A stretch of 13,526 nt of DNA from an uncultured Bacillota bacterium. Lineage in GTDB: Bacteria; Bacillota; Clostridia; Peptostreptococcales; Anaerovoracaceae. The notes beneath the pieces were generated by a model, which was not told the DNA's origin, ran no database searches, and was given only the letters and a program-made list of their open reading frames with translations. Within the stretch, counting starts at the first letter, position 1; the number at the start of each line of letters is the position of its first letter. Both the position numbers and the translations under genes were made by a program. Positions 1-6,123 of this stretch are shown piece after piece. The stretch lies in NCBI GenBank assembly GCA_946410475.1, contig CAMKAM010000023.1, positions 1-13,526 on the forward strand, given 5' to 3'.

Positions 1-2
1 CT

Positions 3-86
3 ACGACCAGGATGAAAGCAAACAAAGATTCCCATGTCGCCCTCCTGCAGGAAGCCGCTGCAAAGATCTCCCGAAAACTCCGATAG
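3..86 (+). CDS. C-terminal tail of an unidentified plus-strand gene (partial)
   Basis: An open frame enters from the left edge and ends at a TAG at 84-86, giving about 27 residues that read like an amphipathic helix ending in a basic tail (AAAKISRKLR). It is followed 60 bases later by a strong intrinsic terminator that works in this direction, which is the main reason to think a real gene ends here. The family cannot be recognised from so short a piece. A second open plus frame over the same bases, running to about 134, is an alternative, so the reading is tentative. Confidence 0.4.
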   Translation, partial: TTRMKANKDSHVALLQEAAAKISRKLR

Positions 87-142
87 CGATAAGATCATGC
101 TCGAAGCATGCGCATATAGCAATCAGAAAAAGATAAGATAGC

Positions 143-182
143 AAAAGACCGCGCATCCTGTCCGGAGCGCGGTCTTCTTTTA
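143..182. terminator. Bidirectional intrinsic terminator between convergent genes
   Basis: A perfect 10-bp stem (AAGACCGCGC at 145-154 with GCGCGGTCTT at 167-176) encloses a 12-base loop. On the plus strand it is followed by CTTTTAAC; on the minus strand the stem runs into TCTTTTGC. It sits between the plus-strand gene ending at 86 and the minus-strand gene ending at 242, so it can stop both. Confidence 0.8.
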
Positions 183-241
183 ACGTTTTCAATTATCTCA
201 GCCTAAGATCTCAGCCCGAGAACACCCAGGCCTCTGCTCAG

Positions 242-586
242 CTACGCCAGGATCTCGTCCTTCATTCCAAGGAGGGCTTTTCCTGCCTGGCATGCCGGGC
301 ACAGGCATGTGTCCTCGCCTGCGGCGGCTGCTTCTTCGTACGCCTTGATCATCCCTTCTACCTGATCGCCGAAGAACTGCTTTCCCATGTCTGACTTGAA
401 GAACGCCAGCGAATCGTTGATGTCCTGTACGTCGTTTTCCAGTTCAGCTACCAGAGCCTTTGCCGCTTCGGCCTCAGCGTCTGTTCCTGCAGCTTCAAGA
501 TACTTTTCTCCTGCAGCCCTGAGTCCTGCGCAGCAGCTCGGTGCTGCGATTACTTCTTTTACCTTTTCGATTATCTGTTCTTTCAT
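242..586 (-). CDS. Small cysteine-rich protein of unknown function, last gene of the ABC transporter cluster
   Basis: This is a 114-residue acidic, alanine-rich soluble protein with no signal peptide or membrane segment. Two cysteine sites stand out: a Cys-Cys pair at residues 18-19 near the N terminus and C94-x-C96-x-x-C99 near the C terminus, with a helical stretch rich in Ala and Glu between them. This could be a metal-binding or redox-active arrangement, but that is inference. Small proteins of this look occur in clostridial genomes, sometimes under uninformative chaperone-like names; I do not assign a function. The ATG has a good ribosome binding site (AAGGAAGGGA). It begins 52 bases after the transporter ATPase gene ends, with no terminator seen between, so it may be the fourth cistron of that operon. 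Its transcript would end at the 145-176 hairpin. Confidence 0.8.
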   Translation of the reverse strand: MKEQIIEKVKEVIAAPSCCAGLRAAGEKYLEAAGTDAEAEAAKALVAELENDVQDINDSLAFFKSDMGKQFFGDQVEGMIKAYEEAAAAGEDTCLCPACQAGKALLGMKDEILA

Positions 587-638
587 TTTGTCCCTTCCTT
601 TCTGAAGTCGCTTTAACCATGCCGTTTGTATGACCGCA

Positions 639-1406
639 TCATGCCCTCAGCATCGACTGGAGGAAGCTCTGCAGTCTCTCGCTCTTCGGGTTTTCGAAGA
701 TCTCCTTCGGCGCTCCCTGCTCGACGATCCTTCCCGCGTCCATGAATACGACGCGGTCGGCGACCTCCTTCGCAAAGCCCATCTCGTGAGTTACGATGAT
801 CATCGTCCTCTTTTCGGCAGCAAGCTGCTGCATTACGTTCAGGACTTCTCCGGTTATCTCCGGGTCGAGGGCCGATGTCGGCTCGTCGAAGAGCATTATC
901 ATCGGATCCATCGCGAGACCTCTTGCGATGGCAGCTCTCTGCTTCTGTCCGCCGGAAAGATGTCCCGGATAATTGTCGGCCTTGGCTTCGAGTCCGACCA
1001 GCTTCAGGAGCTCCTTTCCTCGCTTTTCAGCCTCATCCTTAGGGATGCCCTTGACTTTGATCGGGGCATATGTGATGTTTCCGAGCGTCGTCATGTGCGG
1101 GAACAGGTTGAAGTGCTGGAACACCATTCCCGTCTCACTGCATATCTTTGAGAGCTGCTTTTCGGGCAGGTACTTCGCCTTGCCGTCAGCTCCGGTATCT
1201 ACGAACGTCTCTCCGTTCAGTGTGATCTTTCCGGAAGTTATCCTCGTCAGGCAGTTGATGCTGCGAAGAAGCGTAGATTTTCCGGATCCTGACGGTCCTA
1301 TTATCGCGACCGTCTCGCCTTCGCTTACGGAAAAATCGACACCGTTAAGCGCGCTGATGTTCGAAAATTCCTTTACGATCTTTTCCATCTTCAGTATTTC
1401 TGCCAT
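639..1406 (-). CDS. Polar amino acid ABC transporter, ATP-binding subunit
   Basis: This 255-residue cytoplasmic ATPase powers the importer encoded by the two upstream genes. All motifs of the GlnQ/HisP class are present: Walker [10 protein letters not shown] (residues 37-45), Q-loop Q97 in [11 protein letters not shown], signature LSGGQKQR (150-157, where LSGGQQQR is commoner), Walker B IMLFDE (170-175), D-loop SALDP and switch histidine H207 in VTHEM. Length is normal for the family. I start at the ATG at 1406 rather than the in-frame ATG 21 bases earlier, because an AGGAG site lies at the right distance. That site sits inside the last codons of the permease gene, whose TGA ends one base before this ATG, so the two are probably translationally coupled. 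Exact substrate cannot be told from this subunit. Confidence 0.95.
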   Translation of the reverse strand: MAEILKMEKIVKEFSNISALNGVDFSVSEGETVAIIGPSGSGKSTLLRSINCLTRITSGKITLNGETFVDTGADGKAKYLPEKQLSKICSETGMVFQHFNLFPHMTTLGNITYAPIKVKGIPKDEAEKRGKELLKLVGLEAKADNYPGHLSGGQKQRAAIARGLAMDPMIMLFDEPTSALDPEITGEVLNVMQQLAAEKRTMIIVTHEMGFAKEVADRVVFMDAGRIVEQGAPKEIFENPKSERLQSFLQSMLRA

Positions 1407-1407
1407 A

Positions 1408-2067
1408 TCAACTCTCCTGCTCATCATATTTGGAATAGTTCTTTTCCATATGATTTATCCAAAGCGTCAGAACGAACGTTATGATCAGGTAAATGACAGC
1501 CGCAACCAGGTACGGAGCCAGGCTGACCTCACGGTTCTGGATCTCACGCGTCTTCTTCATTATGTCCGCTACGCTCAGTACGGATACGAGGGCCGTATCC
1601 TTGACGAGGACTATCATCTCATTTCCGACCGGCGGAAGGACTACTCTCATCATCTGCGGAAGGATGACGCCGAACATGGTCTGCGCTTTAGACAGCCCGA
1701 GCGACGAAGCGGCTTCGTACTGCCCTCTGTCGATACTGTTGATGCCGCCTCTGTAGATCTCCGCGAAGTAAGCCGCGTAGTTCAGAACGAACGCCAGCGC
1801 AGCTGCCGGGAAGGCGGGTATCTGTATATTCCATAGTATCGGGAATGCAAAATATACGAAATACATCTGCAGCAGCAGTGGTGTTCCTCTGAACACGAAT
1901 ACGTACAGATTGCAAAACCACTTGATCGGTTTTATCCGGCTGTTCTCGCCGAGGGCAAAAGGCATGCCCAGCGGCAGGCTGAATACGAGAGTGACGGCCA
2001 TCAGCTCGATGGCGACCACTGTTCCCTTCAGCAGTACAGGTATGGATTGTTGAATTACATCCAGCAT
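1408..2067 (-). CDS. Polar amino acid ABC transporter, permease subunit
   Basis: This is a 219-residue inner-membrane permease of the HisMQ/PAAT family. Hydrophobic segments lie at about residues 12-36, 55-80, 85-105, 140-165 and 185-208, matching the usual five-helix pattern. FRGTPLLLQ (59-67) is a hallmark of polar amino acid permeases, and the cytoplasmic EAA loop that docks on the ATPase runs from about Y117 to P137 ([13 protein letters not shown]...LPQ). Only one permease gene is present, so it would act as a homodimer with two copies of the ATPase. The ATG is preceded by an AGAGGA site. The start is 103 bases after the binding-protein stop, across a gap that can form hairpins. Confidence 0.95.
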   Translation of the reverse strand: MLDVIQQSIPVLLKGTVVAIELMAVTLVFSLPLGMPFALGENSRIKPIKWFCNLYVFVFRGTPLLLQMYFVYFAFPILWNIQIPAFPAAALAFVLNYAAYFAEIYRGGINSIDRGQYEAASSLGLSKAQTMFGVILPQMMRVVLPPVGNEMIVLVKDTALVSVLSVADIMKKTREIQNREVSLAPYLVAAVIYLIITFVLTLWINHMEKNYSKYDEQES

Positions 2068-2083
2068 TTTTCAGTCCTCTTTT

Positions 2084-2131
2084 CGGTCCTTTTCAGCGAA
2101 CAGGACCGGGCCTTTACAGACCCGGGTCCTG
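2084..2131 (-). promoter_or_regulatory. Intercistronic hairpins between binding-protein and permease genes
   Basis: In the minus-strand transcript, bases 2131-2121 (CAGGACCCGGG) pair with 2110-2101 (CCCGGTCCTG) in a 10-bp GC-rich stem with one bulged C. No U-run follows in the direction of transcription, so it is not a normal terminator for this operon. The likeliest role is to protect the 3' end of the binding-protein message, giving more of it than of the permease, as is common in binding-protein operons. Bases 2108-2102 can instead pair with 2090-2084 (7 bp), ending a few bases before the permease ribosome binding site. On the plus strand the large stem is followed by a T-rich run, but no plus-strand gene is seen there. 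Confidence 0.55.
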
Positions 2132-2170
2132 GTTTTGTTTTTGATATTTGGTTTTTGGCTCTATGCGTCC

Positions 2171-3025
2171 TTATTTTGCCTCATAATCCTGAAGGATGAC
2201 GAGATCTTTGCCGAACCATTTCTCACTGATCTTCGCAGCACTGCCATCGTCGATGCACTCCTGAAGAGCTCCGTTGACTTTCTCAGCAACGTCGGAATCT
2301 TCTTTTCTGAATCCTATTACATAGAAGTCGTCACCGAAGTCATAGTCGCACTGGATCAGTTTGTTGTCCATCTTCGTATTCTTGTAGTTTCCGAGTACCT
2401 GGTCGATAACGATGCAGTCGATCCTGCCTGCTTCCATGTCCAGGATAGCGTCGTCATAGGACTTGTAGTCTTTGACTTTGTCCGAGAATGCATCCCAGTC
2501 CTCGCTGGCCTGCATCATCTCGAGAGCCGAAGACTCTGCCTGTGTTCCTACGTTGTAGTTAGCAAGGTCTTTTGCTTCCTTGACTACTACGTCTTCGTTC
2601 TCTGTCATGACAACGATCTTGTTGTTGAAGTATTCCTTCGAAAGCGAAAGGTTTTCCGCTCTTTCAGGCGTCGCCGACATACCGTTCCAGATGCAGTCGA
2701 TGTTCTTAGCCTTCAGCTCCATCTCCTTCGCATCCCAGTCGATCGGTTTGAATTCGACTTCTACTCCGAGTTTCTCGCCGACCGCATTGGCCAGATCGAT
2801 GTCGAATCCGACGAGTTTGTCGTTCTCATCTCTGAAGCCCATCGGCGCGAATGTGTCGTCAAGACCTACTATCAGTTTGCCGTTGTCTTCGATGTATGCC
2901 CAGCCGCCTTCGCCGCCTGCCGATCCTTCGCTTGCAGCTTCTTCGGATCCGCCGCATCCTGTGACCGCGAACATCGTCGCGAGCAGCATCATCGCAGCCA
3001 GGATAATTGCAATTCTCTTCTTCAT
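2171..3025 (-). CDS. Polar amino acid ABC transporter, substrate-binding lipoprotein
   Basis: This 284-residue extracytoplasmic binding protein captures the amino acid and delivers it to the permease. It starts with a lipoprotein signal peptide: KKR, a hydrophobic core, and a lipobox ending VTGC with the acylated cysteine at residue 24, followed by a flexible Gly/Ser/Glu/Ala linker. The mature part is a type-3 periplasmic-binding fold: KLIVGLDDTFAPMGF, then GFDIDLANAVGEKLGV, IDWDAKEMELKAKNIDCIWNGMSATPER and a second lobe ending KISEKWFGKD. The acidic second lobe has a conserved DAILDMEAGRIDCIVID segment. I start at the ATG at 3025, which has a GGAAGGAG site and gives a perfect signal peptide; the longer in-frame start at 3124 would lie inside the promoter. 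It is the first gene of the operon. Ligand specificity cannot be read from sequence alone. Confidence 0.95.
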   Translation of the reverse strand: MKKRIAIILAAMMLLATMFAVTGCGGSEEAASEGSAGGEGGWAYIEDNGKLIVGLDDTFAPMGFRDENDKLVGFDIDLANAVGEKLGVEVEFKPIDWDAKEMELKAKNIDCIWNGMSATPERAENLSLSKEYFNNKIVVMTENEDVVVKEAKDLANYNVGTQAESSALEMMQASEDWDAFSDKVKDYKSYDDAILDMEAGRIDCIVIDQVLGNYKNTKMDNKLIQCDYDFGDDFYVIGFRKEDSDVAEKVNGALQECIDDGSAAKISEKWFGKDLVILQDYEAK

Positions 3026-3092
3026 TTGGTGTACTCCTTCCGCTTCCTTTTTAATGCATTGCTTTAGCGTGTTAAACCAATATAACAGCACG

Positions 3093-3124
3093 GATATGTT
3101 ACCATATCTGAGCAATATAGTCAA
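3093..3124 (-). promoter_or_regulatory. Promoter of the ABC transporter operon with an overlapping inverted repeat
   Basis: On the minus strand, TTGACT (3124-3119) and TAACAT (3101-3096) are separated by exactly 17 bases, a fair SigA-type promoter about 70 bases upstream of the binding-protein start. A perfect inverted repeat, GATATG-TTAC-CATATC on the plus strand (3093-3108), covers the -10 box, as a repressor operator would. The promoter match is direct; the operator role is inference. Confidence 0.55.
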
Positions 3125-3151
3125 CGAAACGCGTGGAGATATGCCACCCTG

Positions 3152-3406
3152 TCATTTTACGTTCAGACCCAGCCTCTGTATCGCATCTTCACGCATCTTG
3201 TACTTCAGGACCTTGCCGGCGGCGTTCATCGGGAAGCCGTCAGTGAATTCTATATATTTGGGGACCTTATGCCGGGCGAGGCGTGATTTTGCGAACTCCT
3301 TCAGATCGTCCTCCGTCACATCACCGCAGCCTTCCTTCAGTACGATCTGAGCCAGCGCCTCTTCAAGCGCGGCGGCTTTCGCCTCTTGGTCTTTTGTTTT
3401 TTTCAT
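3152..3406 (-). pseudogene. Remnant of an acyl-CoA synthetase (ANL family) C-terminal domain
   Basis: This 84-codon reading frame matches only the last part of an AMP-forming fatty-acyl-CoA synthetase, an enzyme normally over 500 residues long. KFAKSRLARHKVPKYIEF-like sequence (about residues 37-54) is the usual helix and strand of the C-terminal lid. FPMNAAGKVLKYKMRE (about 59-73) is the A10 motif with the catalytic lysine, K65. The adenylation core and AMP-binding motifs are missing. The first 20 or so residues (MKKTKDQEAKAAALEEALAQ) do not look like the family, no ribosome binding site precedes the ATG, and the frame is closed by a TGA a few codons upstream. It is therefore probably a decayed fragment. 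A TTGACC/TTATAT pair with 17-base spacing (3510-3482) could give it some transcription. A functional stand-alone mini-protein cannot be excluded. Confidence 0.7.
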
Positions 3407-3506
3407 GCGCGGCTTTAAAATTTTTCATGGCGCAAAACCGCAGTGTTTTCAGTTGATTATTGCAATCTTGTATTTTCTTGTATATAATTCCGTCAAAGTG
3501 ATTCGG

Positions 3507-3546
3507 TCAATACATTTTACTTGTATCGCTCATATGTACCTCCTTT
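3507..3546 (-). pseudogene. Orphan ribosome binding site and eight-codon start, probably the 5' stub of the deleted synthetase gene
   Basis: On the minus strand a nearly perfect AAAGGAGGT (3546-3538) precedes an ATG at 3533 at good spacing, but the frame stops at TGA after eight codons (MSDTSKMY). Such a strong initiation site with nothing behind it suggests the start of a gene that has lost its body. The acyl-CoA synthetase C-terminal piece lies just downstream, in the same direction but another frame, so both ends may belong to one gene with a large internal deletion. A short regulatory upstream ORF is the alternative. Confidence 0.45.
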
Positions 3547-3597
3547 AACACGCTTCAACCGGATCACGAATATCATCTTCTAGATATGACGTTGGAT

Positions 3598-3640
3598 AAG
3601 AAAGAAAGCGACATCTCCCGGGTCATCCTGCCGGGAGATG
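3598..3640 (-). terminator. Terminator of the aromatic amino acid operon
   Basis: A perfect 10-bp stem (plus-strand CATCTCCCGG at 3612-3621 with CCGGGAGATG at 3631-3640) with a 9-base loop starts eight bases after the aroE-aroK stop. Read on the minus strand it is followed by the pyrimidine run TCGCTTTCTTTCTTAT. On the plus strand it is followed by six Ts, so it could stop transcription both ways. Confidence 0.8.
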
Positions 3641-3647
3641 CCGTTTT

Positions 3648-4916
3648 TTATTCCGTATCTCTGTACCGTTTAGCTATCCTCCTTGCCGCCGGCTCGAACG
3701 ACCGTCCTTCATTATGGATGATCACATCAGCCGCAGCTTCATACATCGGACGCCGCTCAGCATACATCTTTCTGAGGTCAGAACCCTGTGACAGCGGCCT
3801 TCCCTTCGTTGAAAGCTTCGACGGATCCCTCTTGATGAAGAACAGCCTTCCGTTCATCCTCAGCGCATCCGTGTTGGCTTCCCTCTTCACCGCTCCGCCT
3901 CCCGTCGCTATGACGAGCGAATGCTCTCTTGCCGTTTCCTCTATGACCTCCTGCTCTATATCCCTGAACGCCGCTTCTCCGTCTTCCCTGATGATGTCAG
4001 ACGGATGTCTTCCCGTCTTCTCTTTTACGGCCATGTCCGTGTCGACGAAGCGCCTGCCGAGTCTTCTCGCGACCCGCCTGCCGATCGATGACTTGCCGCA
4101 TCCCGGCATGCCGATGAGGACGATGTTCTCCGTCTCCAGCTCGATCCGGCGCAGGATATCTTCGGTGCGGGATGAAAAGTCTTCGCCCCTGAAGTATCCC
4201 GCTGCGTCAGTCGCCTGGCGCACCAGCATCGCAAGCCCTCCGCTCGCCCTGATCCCGAGCGCTTCCGCCCGTCTCACGAGCTTTGTTCTGAGCGGGTTGT
4301 AGATGAGGTCTATGACCCCTTCGAGAGCCGGGAAGTCCGCCGTTTCAACGAGCGAACCTTCAGTAAGCGGATACATCCCGACGGGCGACGCGTTGATGAT
4401 GACTTCGATATTCGACGGGATGTCATCATATGTCACCGTCACTCTTCCCGCGGCAGCCCCCTTCTCTTCGGGCGCCCGCCTGGACGCGACAAAGACCTGC
4501 CCCGCGCCCTCGTCTTCAGCAAGCGTGCAGGCCATTCCGCCGGCGCCTCCCGTCCCGCCGAGCACGAGGACCTTCCTTCCTTTGAGGTCTATCCCGGCGC
4601 GGGCAGCAGCATATCTGAGTCCGGTGTAATCGGTGTTCGTTCCGATCAGTCTTCCGTCCTTTTTATATACTGTATTCACGGCTCCGATCCTGAGAGCCTC
4701 TTCGCTTACTTCATTGAGATATTCCATGACGGCTCTTTTGTACGGTATCGTCACGTTGATACCGTCAAAGTCAGCCTTCTTCATGAAACCGGAAAGCTCG
4801 TCCGGCCGGATCTCCCAAAGATCATAACCGTATCCGAGCATTTCATGTATGATCTTTGAATAGCTGTGCCCCAGTTTTTCACCTATCAGTCCGTATCTGC
4901 TCTTATCTGCTTCCAT
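3648..4916 (-). CDS. Bifunctional shikimate dehydrogenase / shikimate kinase (AroE-AroK fusion)
   Basis: This 422-residue protein joins two successive steps: NADPH-dependent reduction of 3-dehydroshikimate to shikimate, then ATP-dependent phosphorylation to shikimate 3-phosphate. AroE occupies about residues 1-260: YGLIGEKLGHSYSK at the start, NVTIPYK with catalytic K60, TNTDYTG with D96, the nucleotide-binding loop LGGTGGAGG (119-127), NASPVGMYP and a C-terminal GLAMLVRQA helix. AroK occupies about 264-422: P-loop GMPGCGKSS (269-277), the shikimate-binding DTD (292-294), GGGAV (339-343) and the lid RPL (373-375). The kinase is complete for its family. The chosen ATG lies 5 bases after the pheA stop with an AGGAAG site nearby; longer in-frame starts would overlap pheA deeply and add unrelated sequence. 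It is the last gene of the operon. Steps 4 and 5 on one chain may allow coupled synthesis or handover of shikimate. Confidence 0.95.
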   Translation of the reverse strand: MEADKSRYGLIGEKLGHSYSKIIHEMLGYGYDLWEIRPDELSGFMKKADFDGINVTIPYKRAVMEYLNEVSEEALRIGAVNTVYKKDGRLIGTNTDYTGLRYAAARAGIDLKGRKVLVLGGTGGAGGMACTLAEDEGAGQVFVASRRAPEEKGAAAGRVTVTYDDIPSNIEVIINASPVGMYPLTEGSLVETADFPALEGVIDLIYNPLRTKLVRRAEALGIRASGGLAMLVRQATDAAGYFRGEDFSSRTEDILRRIELETENIVLIGMPGCGKSSIGRRVARRLGRRFVDTDMAVKEKTGRHPSDIIREDGEAAFRDIEQEVIEETAREHSLVIATGGGAVKREANTDALRMNGRLFFIKRDPSKLSTKGRPLSQGSDLRKMYAERRPMYEAAADVIIHNEGRSFEPAARRIAKRYRDTE

Positions 4917-4921
4917 ATCCG

Positions 4922-6073
4922 TCACACTTCCTGATAAGCCCCGAGGAAAACGAAAAAGTCGAGTTCCGCTGCCAGCTCCGCCAGAGCGCGGGCCACCTTC
5001 GGATCCCTGATCGAAGCGTCGAGATCGAAATAGAACGTGAATTCGAAATCGCTTCCCGGGAACGGGCGCGACTCGAGTTTGCATATATTGATGCCGAGCG
5101 TCGAGATCTTCCCTATCGTATGATAGAGACTCATCGGTCTGTGCGGGACCCTCAGCATCAGCGATATCTTCGTATCTCCCGGATATATCTGCATATCCTT
5201 GGAGATGCAGATGAATCTCGTGTAATTGTTGTTGTTTACCTGTATATCTCCTGCGATCACCTCAAGACCGTAGAGCGAGGCGCACTCCTCCGACGATATA
5301 GCCGCTATGTCGCGCCTGTCGCTTTCCGATACGGCTTTCGCCGCGGCAGCCGTATTACTCGACGCCGTCACTTTTACGCCTTCGAGCCCTGCGAGGAACC
5401 TGCTGCACTGTCCAATCGCCTGCTCGTGTGAGAATATCTCCTTCACTTCTTCAAGCTTCACGCCCGGTTTCGCGAGGAGCTTCTGGTTCACAAGGTGTTT
5501 CGTGCTCCTGACGATGGAGAACTTGTGCTCCCTCATCATGTCGTAGACCTCTCCGATCGATCCGAAATTGCTGTTCTCGATCGGAAGTACGCCGTAGCGG
5601 CACATCCCGCTCTCGACAGCGGAGAACACGCTCTCGAACGAACTGAAATACATCAGCTGCGCTCCCGGGATCATCTTCATCGCTGCTGCTTCCGAGTGCG
5701 CTCCGGGTATGCCCTGGCAGGCCACCACTGCCGACTCCGGAAAAAGCTCCGGTGTGCCCTTTATCGCTTCCTCGATCGGACCGGTGAAGTCTCCTGCGGC
5801 GGGCATCAGGCTGTACTGGTAAGCCTTGCTCGTGTCGAGTATCGTGTCATATATTATCCGCGTATATTTGGAGTACTCTTCACCCGAACGCTCGGCGACC
5901 TGCCTTAAGACCTCCCTTTCACGAAGCCCGTCCTGCACTGCCGCCCCGCGATCCTTCTTGTACTCCGCGACCATGCCGGAAAGGCCCAGCCGCTGCACGA
6001 GGAGCTTCGTCAGTTCCTCATCTGTTTCATCTATCGCCTGTCTTATATCCCTGATATCCTTTATCTTTTCCAT
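4922..6073 (-). CDS. pheA: Bifunctional chorismate mutase / prephenate dehydratase (P-protein)
   Basis: This 383-residue enzyme turns chorismate into prephenate and then phenylpyruvate, the committed steps to phenylalanine. An AroQ-type chorismate mutase helix bundle covers about 1-90 (IRQAIDETDEELTKLLVQR, with the usual Lys/Arg and Glu positions). Prephenate dehydratase covers about 113-290: GIPGAHSEAA, LPIENSNFGSIGEVYD, and the catalytic TRF at 285-287. A C-terminal ACT domain (about 302-378) carries the ESRP element (334-337) used for phenylalanine binding. The partner motif, normally Pro-Gly-Ala-Leu, reads PMSL here, so allosteric behaviour may differ. I start at the ATG at 6073, which has GGAG nine bases upstream and begins where family members begin. 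An in-frame ATG at 6127 overlaps the aroC stop as ATGA and would add 18 residues, but lacks a good ribosome binding site. Confidence 0.93.
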   Translation of the reverse strand: MEKIKDIRDIRQAIDETDEELTKLLVQRLGLSGMVAEYKKDRGAAVQDGLREREVLRQVAERSGEEYSKYTRIIYDTILDTSKAYQYSLMPAAGDFTGPIEEAIKGTPELFPESAVVACQGIPGAHSEAAAMKMIPGAQLMYFSSFESVFSAVESGMCRYGVLPIENSNFGSIGEVYDMMREHKFSIVRSTKHLVNQKLLAKPGVKLEEVKEIFSHEQAIGQCSRFLAGLEGVKVTASSNTAAAAKAVSESDRRDIAAISSEECASLYGLEVIAGDIQVNNNNYTRFICISKDMQIYPGDTKISLMLRVPHRPMSLYHTIGKISTLGINICKLESRPFPGSDFEFTFYFDLDASIRDPKVARALAELAAELDFFVFLGAYQEV

Positions 6074-6123
6074 TTCATCCATCTCCGTTATGCCGCCCTC
6101 GGCAGGCTGCGCGGCAGGATCTC

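Noticed and set aside
1..192. Minus-strand 63-codon frame over the left end
   Set aside because: Its start lies at the edge of the bidirectional terminator hairpin, it has no ribosome binding site, and the plus-strand gene tail explains the region better.
973..1836. Long plus-strand open frame opposite the ATPase and permease genes
   Set aside because: It spans the junction of two confirmed minus-strand genes and has no recognisable domain or start signal.
2101..2155. Intrinsic terminator on the plus strand formed by the intercistronic hairpin and the following T-rich run
   Set aside because: It fits a terminator by shape, but no plus-strand gene leads into it, so a terminator role is not supported.
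2135..3067. Long plus-strand open frame opposite the binding-protein gene
   Set aside because: It mirrors the well-supported lipoprotein gene and shows no protein family features; a shadow of codon bias.
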